Of a stretch of 64,000 nucleotides of DNA, positions 10,432 to 21,901 are shown in pieces. Location of the stretch: positions 248,001 to 312,000 of the forward strand of contig CM049990.2 in assembly GCA_016630955.3 (NCBI GenBank), given 5' to 3'. A model generated the notes under the pieces. It did not search any database. It was given only the letters and a program-made list of their open reading frames with translations, and was not told the origin of the DNA. Position 1 is the stretch's first letter; every line of letters starts with the position of its first letter. Origin of the DNA: Didymella arachidicola. Taxonomy: Eukaryota; Ascomycota; Dothideomycetes; Pleosporales; Didymellaceae. The position numbers were made by a program, and so were the translations under genes.

Positions 10432-11886
10432 ATGATTTCGCCGAGAAGCTTCCCATATATGCAGAACTCTCCACCCTCACCGCGCAGCCGCCCGCAGCAC
10501 TCGCCAGAGAAGATGGGGACGCGAACCCAGAGGAACCCGCTCGCACCGCGCACCACCAACCTCACCAACCTCACCACCACGCCCAGCACGCCCGCCGAGC
10601 CTGCCGACAGCATGCTCAAGCACTCCAGCCCCGTCGTCATACCTCCCCGTACTCCGACACGGCCTTCGTCCACCCAGACAATCCGCATGAAGGGCCAGCA
10701 CGGCAGCCGCCCGCCTCGCTCGACCACGAGCCACAACCCAGACGCCCTCCCACCGGCAGTCGCCGCCCTGCTGGCCGTGACTTCGATTCCAGTCAGACAG
10801 CCCCATCGGCGGCGCAAGCGTCCAGCCTCGGACCGCAAGATCTCCATGGACGAGCTGATCCAGGAGTGGAAGCAAGACGACCTTGAGATCCCGGCCTCTC
10901 TGTCCGGATCACCCATGGACCTGCTCCTTGGCCGCGTCGACGAGTATGAGTCTGACTACGGCAGCAGTCTGCCTAGTCTGGAGCAAGAGAAGGGCTGTTT
11001 TGGCACTTCACGATCCATATCTAGTGACTCGCTGTCGACACTACCACCGTCACTGGACTATGACTCGCCCTCGTATGCCTCGCACTGGGACAACCTGAGC
11101 ACGCCCGAGTCGGTGAGCCGCAAGTCGTTGACTGAGCGTCGAGAGAAGGTCGTCTCGTCACCGCCCAAGGAGGACTGTGTTTTGGACCATCCGCTGCTCC
11201 ACTTCAACGTGGAGGACCCCGAAGAGTTCACCGAAGTGAATGTCCCAGATGTCATTACGATATCACCGTCGAGCGAGAGATTCAAGTCGTTCAAGTCGAA
11301 CCTCACTGCGTCGCTTCAGGCGCTTAAAGAAGCGGCCAAGTCGTTCTCCAACTTCACCGCGCCAAGCGTGCCGCCTGAGGACCTCCTTACCCGGTCGATT
11401 CTGTCACCTAAATTTACTAGCGAAATGCGACCCAAGCACTTGGAGGAGCTCCCGTCACCAGCCCTCCGCCGCTATCTCAACCCCCAGCCTGCTCCCATCT
11501 CGCCCACGGAGCTATCCATGCAACTCCACGATGCGCTCATGATCGACGCCGATGCCGACACCGATGCGCCGATGATCCAGATGCAGACATATGACCGCCG
11601 TGGGCGGTCATCAAGGAACCGCCGCAAGAGCGCAGATCCATTCTCCGAAGCAGGCCGTCTGCAGTCGCCCACTCCAACCGTCCGCCAGCGCGAGCCCCGC
11701 GAGAACAGCGATTTCCTGCGCGTCATCGTTCTCGAGATGAACATGCGCCGCATGGGCAAGCTCGACTCAAAAGCCGTCGGCAAGGCGCGCATCTGGCTCC
11801 CGCCAAGGAAATTGGGCGCTGCCAAATCACTTTCCTTTCAGAGCGCAAGCGGCGTGCCGGACCGCTGGGTTGGCACCGCGGCATGA
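10432..11886 (+). CDS. Conserved disordered fungal protein, function unknown
   Basis: I do not recognise a named gene. The 484-residue product is uninterrupted and starts at the ATG at 10432; the frame is open further upstream but only from a GTG. The N-terminal 180 residues are Pro/Ser/Thr/Arg-rich with a basic patch (RRRKRPASDRK, possible nuclear signal), followed by the acidic helix-like ISMDELIQEWKQDDLEIP. The middle (about 200-340) is Ser-rich with many SP sites. The end holds a compact ordered-looking stretch, SDFLRVIVLEMNMRRMGKL then ARIWLPPRK, which I recall as conserved in proteins across Pezizomycotina. No catalytic residues, membrane span or signal peptide are seen. A regulatory or scaffold role is only a guess. 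Confidence 0.7.
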   Translation: MISPRSFPYMQNSPPSPRSRPQHSPEKMGTRTQRNPLAPRTTNLTNLTTTPSTPAEPADSMLKHSSPVVIPPRTPTRPSSTQTIRMKGQHGSRPPRSTTSHNPDALPPAVAALLAVTSIPVRQPHRRRKRPASDRKISMDELIQEWKQDDLEIPASLSGSPMDLLLGRVDEYESDYGSSLPSLEQEKGCFGTSRSISSDSLSTLPPSLDYDSPSYASHWDNLSTPESVSRKSLTERREKVVSSPPKEDCVLDHPLLHFNVEDPEEFTEVNVPDVITISPSSERFKSFKSNLTASLQALKEAAKSFSNFTAPSVPPEDLLTRSILSPKFTSEMRPKHLEELPSPALRRYLNPQPAPISPTELSMQLHDALMIDADADTDAPMIQMQTYDRRGRSSRNRRKSADPFSEAGRLQSPTPTVRQREPRENSDFLRVIVLEMNMRRMGKLDSKAVGKARIWLPPRKLGAAKSLSFQSASGVPDRWVGTAA

Positions 11887-14406
11887 AGACTTCGCAACAC
11901 TAGGAGATGGATAATCTGCTAGCATGGCAATCTCGTTTTCCACAACGACATTCCATCTGCACCCGCGCTGCGAAGAACACCTGCACGCCCGCAAACAAGC
12001 AGAACCGGATTCCAAACAAACCGTTTGACGTCGATGGCGCTACATCCCAGCGCCGATCGAACCTCGGTCGCGCTCCTGGGATCAGATGACCTCGCGCGGC
12101 GATAGCCCTGCTAGCCCACGACCCAAGTGGATACGCCACTTCTCTACGAATTACCGCTTCTGGCGCGCGCAAACCACACCACTGGGAAATGTGTAGAAGA
12201 TGCGTCCAAAGCACGCGAGCAGGATCGCACACTCGTCATCCCACGCATCTCCATGCTCTGAGTCTTTGATAAGGGACTCGGCTCACCTTCTTCCCTGCGC
12301 AGCCTCGGACCCGCCTCGGTGGCGAAAAATTTGCAGCCCAGCGCACAGGAGTGCGAAGTCCGGAGGTGCAAATCGCTTTCGATTGTGAGCTACGTACCGG
12401 TCGGTAGTGTACCTGCAGCACAAGAAAGAAGGAAAAATCGTGCAAAGCAAATTTCGGAATGCGCACGGGGCGGGATCACTAACGACGCCGATGTAGACCG
12501 ATTCCGGAAGTGGGGGGAGGGGTTTTACTTACAGTTGCGAAAGACTCATGCGAGTCTGGGCGAGGAGACGCTGTGTGTAATTACCCTGGACTCGTTCGAC
12601 ACGTTGCGGAGTCCCGGCCGTTAGTTGATCTCGTGATGCAGAAATGAGGCCAGATGAATGGGTGGAAAAGGGAGAAGGACCTTTTTTTTTTTTTTCCCCT
12701 GATGATGTTTACGAAGTATGATATTGCACTGCGAGCAAGCGAGCGAGCGTTGCATACATGCATGGAGAGCGGTCAAGCGCTGACCGCCGCACCTCCCTCG
12801 TTTTCCTTTTTTTCTTCTTCGTTTCGAGCATATCGAATTAAATCAAATCGCATTGTATTGTATTGTGTGGCGTTGTTGAAGTATATCTTAGCGATAGTAT
12901 AGTATACAATCCCAATCCACCAATTTACCCCCATCCACGCAGCAATAATCGACGAGCGCTCGTCCTGCGCTTTGTGCAATTCTTTACTGTTGGTGGTGGG
13001 TGCAGGGTGCTAGTCCATGTGCTGTAATCATGTCGTACCATACTATATCACCTCACCACACCACACCACAACAGTGGAGAAACACAACGCTCCGCGAAAC
13101 TTGCCCACAGCCCACCAGGCCCGTCTCCAGACAATATCATTTGTCACGCTGTTTTTGGGGCTCCGGACTCGTCTCCCAACGGCGCAGGTCAAGTGCCAGT
13201 CAGGACCCACGCACTCTATATGAGTAACACGCTCCACGCGTTTGAGAACCGTGGGCGATGGATTGGGTCGTCTGTCTTGCGAGAGGAAGGGGGGTTTGAA
13301 GGGAGATGGGAGATGGGGGATGACAAACCAGTTGCTATTTCAAGTACATGAGTTTCTCGTTTGATGGCTGAGGCTTGCTCTTTACACAACACAACACGGT
13401 ACTGTTTTGACACGATCCCCCGGAGCGGGGGGTTCTTCCAACATGCCAAGGCATGGAGACTTTCCGTTCCAGTGTGCGCACTCAGTTGACGGGACTACGA
13501 GAGAGACTTGGAGTTGCTTTGAAGGCTACGTCCGGATGAGGTCTGTGTTCAATCAAGAGACCAAGTCTCGCTCCTTCGCGACTTGGCCGCGGGCAGCTTT
13601 TGAGGAGAGTGTAGTGGGTGGCACTGCTGACTTGGGTGTGGTTTATGGCGTGATGTGTTTGGAGATTGCGCTGCGATGTCTAGAGAGCGGGGGATGAGTT
13701 GGAAGGCTAAGGGTGTTGGGTACGAGGGAGGGAGGCGTTGGGTGGTGGGATGGGATGAATGGGTCTGGGGTGGAGGGTTCATCAATAAGGTGAATGGTTG
13801 GTTCTGTCCATTGCGTGCGGGTATCGGGTCAGTCTCAACGATTACCACGAGTGTTTAGCCTGCGGCCCAGCGTGAAAGAGAAGTCTGTGAGGTTGGTCGG
13901 CGGGCGAGGACAACTGAATTCCCCCACGTTCCGTTTCCAGCAGTGGAGTAAAGTATGGACTTATTGCTGTCGTTATGAGGCCCTTTCTCTACACATGAGC
14001 ATACGGTCTTCTTCCCGGGCCACAACTACATGAACGAACGTTTCTGTGGCTCAGCGTTGCGCATCTAACCAAATACTGGACCTGGAGGACTCGGCGTGCA
14101 TGTAAAAGCATGCGTGAGAGGTGAAGAAGGCGCAAAGGCCCTGCACTGCGTTTGCACTGCAATCCCAAGCGCAGAGGAAGGGTGAATAGGCTGTGAGCGT
14201 TGGACAGTAGAGCCGTGGGGAGGACTTGAGCCGTGGGAAGTGTGCTGTGCGACGACCAGCACGCCATGCAGCCGCCTAGATGGGTGAGAAGTTTCACAAG
14301 TTTAAGAGTGAAAGCGAGAACTACGCATGGTTGGAAGACGCAGGCTTGAAACTCATCGCCCGTAGGCTTCAGTCCCACAAAGCGCTCATTTATATACTAA
14401 TCTACA
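11887..14406. other. Convergent intergenic region of 2.5 kb, no gene seen
   Basis: Lies between two genes pointing toward each other, so no promoter is needed here. It contains a 14-nt T run (12682-12695), short A/C-rich simple stretches near 13060 and many short spurious open frames. No tRNA fold, domain or spliced frame was found. A non-coding transcript cannot be excluded from sequence alone. Confidence 0.5.
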
Positions 14407-17400
14407 TCACTTCCCCTCAGCACCACCTACCATCTCCCCAGCCTTATCTCCAGCGCCCTGCATCCCATCCCCACCCTCCCCCCTCCACCCCATCCCCGCC
14501 CACCCCTTCCCCGCAGTCCGCATAACCGCCTCAAAACCAAGTTCCCTACAAAACCATCTCTCTTTCCTCTTCTCCCTCCGCTCCCCGCCCTCCATAGCCG
14601 AGCGACTCGCCTTCGTATTCCTTCCGCGCTTCGCGCAGCCCCCCTCGCTGAGCAGGTTGCCCATGGCGATGCGCTGCGTTTCGAGCGCGAGCTCGTGCGC
14701 GACGATGCTGCGGATGTACGGGGCTATGTCTATTGTGAGGATGGCGAAGGGGCGGTCGAGAGAGGTTGCGAGGAGGTTGTATGAGGAGCGGGTGTCGAGG
14801 TCGGGGTAGGTGTTGAATGGGGAAGGGGGCGTGGCGAGGATGTCGAGACAGGAGTATGCGGAGCGGGATAGGGGGCGGTTGGCGGTTTGGAGGGTTCTGT
14901 GGGCGAGGATGGTTTGTGTGTAGGATTGTTCGTGGGTGGTGGTGGAAGATTGGGGTGCTCTCTGCGCGGGGGCGTGTGAGAGGTCTGGGAAAAGACGGGA
15001 TGTGAGGAGGTGGGTTGTTGTGGCGAGGGATGTGTCTAGGCGGAGGAAGTCGATTAGAGGATCGACTTGTAGGATGGGCGCGTCGGTAGTGTAGCTTAGT
15101 CGCTCTTTGTCGGTGATCGAAGGGAGTGTGGCATCCATGGGCTGATCGTACATGCTCTCGTAGTTGGGCAGGTCGATGCGGGCATAGACATCGGAAGCAC
15201 TGAGGGCGTCGGCGAAGGTGTTAAGGCGATCGAGCGCGTTGAGGCGCGAGCGCTGATCTGCATCGCTGTCATAGTCATTGTGAGCGCCGCTGGACTGGTC
15301 GTCGTTGCTCCAGGATGACGGACTGATTCCCCAGTCGATCCATGCTTCCTTCAGCAATTCCTCTTCCTTGTCAAACGCAACGTTGCTCTTCGATTCGAAG
15401 ACATTGTGGGACAGCCAGCCTGTGCCAGCCTGGTATGTATCTTCGCTTGCGACTCTCAGCAGACGACCGTTAACGTCGACATCCTCGCCAGGTGGCCAGC
15501 GTTGGTACGTCCACTCCAGCCCGCCCTTCTTGTCGCCCACAGACATCTGACACCAAAAGTTGAGCTCGGTGATACTGGCTCGGAGGTCATGGCTTTTCGA
15601 CTCATACAAGTCTTTTATGGCTTGTCTTTGCAGTATGTGGCCTTCTCTGCCTGCTAGTGCCACCAGGTAATCAGTCGCAAGCTCAAGTGGAGGTGGCGTA
15701 AGACGCAGCATAGCCGCCATTGGTAGCGCTTGTGTAGGTACGTGTAACTCTTCGTTGCAAGTGATGACGATGGGTCGCTTCGACTGCGCAGCAAGCTTTA
15801 TGATCTGCACCCAGAAATTCTGATCTTCCTCAAACAGGATGTCTGCTTCTTCGATGAGAATAAGCGACTGCTTCTGAGACTTCTGTGAGGCGCCGGCTAT
15901 TGGCAGCATAGCCTGAGCCGCGGGGATGGTCCGAGTCTTCGTGGGCGACCTCACTACGACCTGCACCTTCGGCTTTGGTTTTGGTTTGGCCTTCGCAGCA
16001 GGCTTTGCTGTGAAGAACGAAGTCATGGTACCTTGCCGCCCGCTGTCAAGATCCTTCTGGAAGGCCTTGTCGCGTTCGTTGTCTGTATCATTATCCACAG
16101 GCACCACTGCAGGCTTCGATTTGACAGGTAAATCGCTTCGCTGATGATTGACCAGGTGATTGGCGGTCATGTCACCGACCTTGTCCTGGATGTCCTTGCC
16201 AGAGCGTCGGAACCCGGAGTGGAGCTCGAAGACCTCGAAGTCCAACTCCTTTGCTACAGCATACACCGTGGCGCTCTTTCCGCACCCATGAGGTCCACTA
16301 AGGAGGACAACATTCTTGTTCCTTGTCCATCGCGGTCGTCTTGTTGAAGCATGTGCAGCGCTGCTGTTTGGATCAAGCTCGATCATGTCTTCATCTTCAT
16401 CCTCTTCATCAGAGTAGACGATGAAATCATCTGCCGTGGTTTTACGCCTTTTCTTAGGTGGGTTCTTCGTATCTAGCGATGCTTTGGTCTTTGATGGGTC
16501 TTGTGAGGTACCCACAGCCAGCACGGTCAAGCTCTTCAGCCAGTCCTTGAGTACAAATGCCTCTTTGCCTTGTTGCAGCACACGATCTGCTCGTAGCGGT
16601 CTATACTTCTGTGCCCAGGCTTGCGGCTCACACCTGCCCTCATCGAAGGGTGTGAGTGTCTGCTCGATCTCGTCGTAGAGGGTAGTGATTGCTGGATGTG
16701 TTTTGGCATACAGTCGCTGAGCCAGAGTCTCCAGTGGTGCTCGAATTTGAGCGCGGACCTTGTGTTGAATGTCGATGCCCGTTGTCAGTAAGCGTGCTGG
16801 TAAGCGCACATCCTCAGGGGGCGCGAAATCCTGATCAGTCGGTATGGGTCTTATTGACATGTCTTTGGAAAGCTGACCAGCCAGTGCGGTGATGATCTCT
16901 TCATCCGCAGCAAGCATGTTGGCGCTGTGCTTCAGCTTTGCAGGTCTTAAAGCCAGACTGCTTGTCAGGGGCTGCGAGCTCAAGCCGTTAGTGGCGTCAG
17001 CGTCAATGTTGCGCACATGGGCAACCTCCTTCGAAGGCCACAAGGGTTCATGCAAACCAGACTGCTTTGCAACACGACTGATTCTAGACATGCCGAAGGC
17101 CGGCGTGTCTTCGTCATCTTGCTCCTTCCGTCTTTCAGCCCTCAGCACACCCGGTGTACAGGCACTCTTCCTGGGGGTCACTGGTCGCCGCTCGGATTCT
17201 GTTTTGATAAGCGCATCGGCCTTTTTCTGACCAGCTTTGCCTGTGAAGAAGGGATGAGCAGGTTTTGGTGGCCTTGCAGGTTTGGGTGGAATGGATACAA
17301 GCTTAGCAGAGACCTTGCCACCGTTGAGGATGGCATCAATTTTCTGACCAAGGATGGCTCTCAATGTCTTGTCCGCACCGTATCTGATGATCGTGATGGT

Positions 17401-18285
17401 TGAAGACAGGTTGGTGTTCTTCGCTGCCTTTCGTGGTCGGCCCCTTCGCTTTGGTGTTGTCGATACTGGCGGATCAGGCTTCTTCGGTGGACTCGAAACA
17501 AGCTTGCCCGCTTTTGTTACTTTGATCTGCTTCTTCGGGGTGACTTTGGCGTTTTCGACCGTCTGCGAAGGAGCATTTTCATTTCCCGTCTCTGTCGCAC
17601 ACTCGCCCACGATCGGTGGCGTACCAGAGCGTGATAAGTTTATTGATGCCTGTGGGAGGGATGATTCTGGTACAGCCCCCTCGAAGTTCTCGGCGACAGG
17701 CGGCGAAGACTTCGGGGCTTCTTCTTTGGTGGTATCCGTGACCAGTGCATCGACCATAATGTCGTCTATGACCTCCTGTGTTCCCCCAGCCTCTGCCTGT
17801 AGTTGCTGAAACAGATCCGGTTCTGAGCCTGCTGGCGCCTGGTCTGCATTGAGCCTGTCTGTCTCACGCTTTGGTGAAGCGGTCTTCCTCCTCTTCCTGC
17901 GGTTCAAGTTCAAGTCCTCTTCCAATGACGGCACGGCCACATTATCGGCCTTCACGTCTACCTCGTTGATCTGCGCAGGCCTCCGAGCGAAGCTGTCCAA
18001 GGAGGGTTGGTTCTTTGCATGCGCTGCCGTTCTTGTGCGCCTCTTCCTCGGCCTGGACGCCTTCGCACCTGTGTCCTGCGCGTCGTAATCGTCGTCATCG
18101 TTGACATGGTCGTGGTTCGTAGCAACATCATTTGCAGCTGTTTCTTGAGTCTGGGCTCCTACACAGCGTTAGCTCGAAGCTGTGATGTTAGTCGCATGCG
18201 ACGTACTAGCAGGCTTGCTGAAGAAAGGATGCACGTTCTTGGGTTCCTCAAGATGCATGGCAGTGTGGACTGCAGTAAGAGCCAT
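14407..18285 (-). CDS. elg1: Elg1/ATAD5, large subunit of the PCNA-unloading RFC-like complex
   Basis: AAA+ ATPase that with Rfc2-5 removes PCNA from DNA after replication, acting in the nucleus on genome stability and telomere length. Predicted 1276 residues. A short first exon (18207-18285) encodes MALTAVHTAMHLEEPKNVHPFF and is joined across the intron 18159-18206 (GTACGT, GCTAACG branch, TAG) to a long second exon; the HPFF segment resembles the N-terminal PCNA/UAF1-binding region of the family. Basic, disordered N-terminal half with several KRRK nuclear signals; AAA+ core from about residue 600, with the conserved WAQKYRPLRADRVL box, Walker A GPHGCGKSA near 650, and Walker B-like LILIEEADILFEED. 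RFC-fold C-terminal helices follow. Acidic in place of the usual DE in Walker B (EEAD) is normal for Elg1. Divergent from utp8. Confidence 0.9.
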
Positions 18286-18433
18286 TGACCGGAGCTTCTT
18301 CACCGCGACATAACCCAAATGATGATGGACAAACAGACAAGAGAACGGCGAACAAGGCTGCATGCAGGGTCCAGAAGGGGGCGAGGACGTGTGGAAGCCT
18401 GATGTGAAGGCCTCCAGCCCTGACCTCACGACT

Positions 18434-18452
18434 ACGCGACACACGCGACGCG
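18434..18452. promoter_or_regulatory. Triple ACGCG (MluI-box) cluster upstream of elg1
   Basis: ACGCG at 18434-18438, 18443-18447 and 18448-18452, the last two abutting, 149-167 nt upstream of the elg1 start inside the 337-bp divergent elg1/utp8 promoter. ACGCG is the core of the site bound by MBF (Mbp1/Swi6, Cdc10 complexes), which drives G1/S genes in yeasts. elg1 is a plausible target; utp8 shares the space. Confidence 0.5.
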
Positions 18453-18622
18453 CCGAAAGTGGCCCACTTTAATCGCCGCGGTCAAGCCACTGACACTCCA
18501 GCCACTGGTGTGGCTGACGGCGCTAAAAAGTTCCCGCCGAAAAACATCTTGAAGTTGCAGATGCGACGGGCACGGCAACTCTAGCAGACGTCGCACTGCA
18601 CACAACAGACCCGACACGTACA

Positions 18623-21480
18623 ATGTCGTCCGACAGGGAAATCGGCGCGCCGTTTACGCTGGCCTCGCTGTCGAAGCCAGTCGGCTCCACCAACGGACGC
18701 ATACATGCGACGGGCGTGTGCAGCATCAGTGGAATCAAGAAGAGGAAGCGCACAGAAATCGTCGTCGGTGTCGAGGGCGAGTGCGTCAGCATCTACAGTG
18801 TAGGGATATGACAGAATCTTCTCCAAGCTGCCGTCTGACCCCTTCCCAGCTGCAGAATCCCCAGCTTGTCACCTCGTATGCGCTCCCGCCCAGCGCTTCC
18901 TTCACAGCTGCCCCATTCTCGACCTACCGCAAAGGCTCCTCCAAGACACCCGCCCACCGCTTCACGTATGCCTCCACCACCGAGTCGACTGCCGGCGCAA
19001 AACCGCAGCTGATCTGCTTCCACGAGACCATCCTCGGCGACAACGCAGAGACTGCGAAAACCTCGTTCACGCCTTCCAATGCCTCTCAGGTCGCTACGAT
19101 CGAGGCGCTGCCCGTCGCAGGAGGCAGCTCAAGCAAGGACTCGACACACGACGTGCTCGCCACCTTTGAAAATGGCGACGTCGTGTGCCTGTCGGCCGAT
19201 CTCTCGACGGTTCGATGGACTGCCAACTTGAGGGCCGCAGGGCCGCAGAAGGACGAGACTTTTAAGATCGAGAATGTCTCGCTTTCAGCTGCGCGCAATG
19301 TCATGCGAGGCTTGTTGCGCAGCAGAGAGGATATCACGGCTCTGCTAAGCACCGACTCCAGCGACGCCTCTGATCTCTTGGAGCTCACCCAGATTCTGTG
19401 CGTCATTGGACAGAGCGCGAATGGCACCCGAAGTTTGGAGCTCCTGCAAGTGCAGCCCCGGAACGCAGATCTCCCTTCCACCCAGCTCCAGCCTCTCAAG
19501 CATCTGCTCTCGACTGCCCTTCCAAAGCCTTCCAGTATTCTGCTCCGCACAGATTCAACCGCTACATATTCCCTTCACGCTACGAGTGGCGCTCTGCATA
19601 TTCTTGTCGATGGTGGTATCATCTCGTATGATCTGACAGGGACGGTTCCCAAGATCACATCTGAGCTGCTGCTCAGCGAGGCAAAAATCGACTCCTTCTC
19701 GCGCATCTCACAGGATATCGTATTCACAACAGCGCCCGGATTCTGCCGTGTTTTTGATGTGAAGTACAGCTCGCTGCAGGCTTATCTGTCGCTGGGCCCA
19801 GCGCCCATCTCGGACGATGCCTCTAAGAAGAGAAAGCACGCTCAGCCCGAGTCCGAGGCCTCCGCTACGCCGCAAGTGGTGGCTTACTACGCAGAACTCG
19901 GCCTTGTCGTAGCTGTACGCGACGACGAGCTTCTCGGCATGCAATACGGAGGGACAAACGCACGCAAGCGAGTCAAGACAGAGGGCACTCTGCTGATTGA
20001 CGCACTGGGCAAGGGTATTGCAAAGCCAAAGGCTGTCGCAGAATTAACCAAGTGGGCGACCCGGAAAGAGAAGCTCGAAAAATATGCTTCCAAGAGTAAT
20101 ATCGCCAAGTTCGAGGGTATCCTGGCCTCGTGTCTAGGTGTGCCACTGGAGAAGAAGACAGATGCACAGAGCAAGCAGGAAAATGAAGAACAAGGCGGGC
20201 CGCTGACCAACGGCATAGGACCAAGCATACCGAAGGAGGATGCCAAGGTCATCGAGAAGGTTGACGACGAGGCTTCTGAGGACCAGCTACGCAAATGGAA
20301 CATCCCTACAACTATCCCAGAGTCGCAACGACAGTCACATCGCCAACACGCCCTCTACGCACTGAGTAAGATCTTCAAGTTCGAAGGTAGTACTCTGAAG
20401 GTCGCCTTCTTCCCACCCAACGTCTTCCAATGGCTTCTTCAAATCGGCCACCTGACTAAAGAATCGATCCGCCGCGCACACCTGGACGAGTCTCCCGAGA
20501 TTGCGCACACCATCCCTAAGATCACAGACGGCGACATTGTCAAAGCAATCGTTGCATTCGACCCCGAGCTGCACATTCTCTCCGCCGTGCTCAATCACAA
20601 GCACTTTCTCCCAATCGGTGAAGTCGTCGAAGCAATTCGCCTGCTCACGCAAAGCCTAGACGACAAGCCCTCGACAGCAGATGACACAACGAAGCTCGTG
20701 ACTAACGGCACCGCGCCCGAAACCGACATGGACATCGACACCGAGCTGGACGCCGCAACCACCGAAGTCGACCACGCGCTCACCGTGCTCGACAACGGCA
20801 TAACCCTACGCTCCAACACGCTCCGGCCCGCGCTGACACGTCTGCACACCTTCCCCGCGCCCCTCATCAGCAGCACCCTGCGCTCCGTGCTGCCGCGCCG
20901 CGACCTCGAATCGCTAATCCGCCTTCTGCACTTCGAGCTGAAGAACGGCGGCTGGTCAAGCCAATACAACTTCATCCCCACCCCCGACTCCGACTCGCCC
21001 GACGACTCGCCCGACGACCACGCCGTAACCATCATCGCCTCGCTCCTCTCCAGCACCCTCGACGCCATCGGCGCCGGCGCCTGGCTAGCCGGCGTTTCCA
21101 ACCTCACCCCCACCACCCCTGAAGACGGCAAAGCCATCATCGACGCCCTGCACGCCGACACCAGCGAGGCCCTCAACGGCTTCTGGGAAGCGCGCTACAT
21201 GCGCGGCCTCCTGGGCGAGTTTCTGCGCTACGCGGCCAACCTGTCCAAGAGCAATAAGCCCAGCAGCAGGACCTTGGAGAACCAGGGCAAGCCGTTTGAG
21301 ATGTCGGGGGTTAAGGAGGAGGAGCTGCCTATGTTGCCGCTGGGTGGGAAGGGCGATGTGGGAGTTGAGAAGACGAAGCAGGGGAAGGGGGGGAGAAGGG
21401 AGGAGAGGAGTAAGCGTGAGATTGGTATGTTGATTTCGAAGAAGGTGCCTAAGTATAGCTTTGAGAGGATTGTGGTGTGA
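18623..21480 (+). CDS. utp8: Utp8-like subunit of the small-subunit processome (t-UTP)
   Basis: Probable nucleolar protein needed for pre-18S rRNA transcription and processing. Predicted 935 residues: exon 18623-18799, intron 18800-18849 (GTAGGG donor, CTGAC branch, CAG), exon 18850-21480. Splicing gives the smooth join IYSLQNPQLVTSYALPPSA. The N-terminal 380 residues have the repeating beta-strand texture of a WD40-like propeller (ISGIKKRKRTEIVVGVEGE); a basic region around 380-480 and a mostly helical C-terminal half follow, ending VPKYSFERIVV after a KR-rich tail. Overall order (FTLASLSKP start, propeller, helical end) fits fungal Utp8/NOL11-type proteins, which diverge strongly, so the name is tentative; a conserved nucleolar protein is the safer reading. 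Codons turn strongly C-ended in the 3' half. Confidence 0.65.
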
Positions 21481-21901
21481 GAGGGGTGGGTAGATGGAGG
21501 ATGATATTAAAAGCAATGATGGAGATGTGAGCTTTGAAATGACCGGCGTTTGAGCCTTCGTTCCTGGGGCCTTGTTATTTGCGATCTTTCCTTCTCTGCT
21601 TTTTTCTTCATGCGCTGCTTCTCTAGGACGTGTACGATCTCAAGAAATCTTGGTTGCCAGGGCTCTGGGCTACCTCTATTTCCCAAGACGCCGTGTAAAG
21701 CACAGCCACCTCTTTCTCGGCAAAGGTGTGGGGTGCCAGAAAATGTTTCACGTGTCGGCCCATCTTTTACCGGTTCGCATAGACTACGTCTTCGTCCCAG
21801 CTCGTAAAGTTCAGTGGATGCATGGTTGTCGGCGCAATGATAGTTATTGCTCGAGCTTCACAATATACTACCACATTGATACCTTCCCCTACATAGCCAT
21901 C
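21481..21901. other. Convergent 3' flanks of utp8 and glyoxalase II
   Basis: Short convergent gap with no open frame of interest; expected to hold both 3' untranslated ends. Confidence 0.6.

Noticed and set aside
18207..18444. Earlier in-frame Met for elg1 at 18444
   Set aside because: The extension overlaps the ACGCG cluster and is not protein-like; the ATG at 18285 directly precedes the conserved HPFF region.
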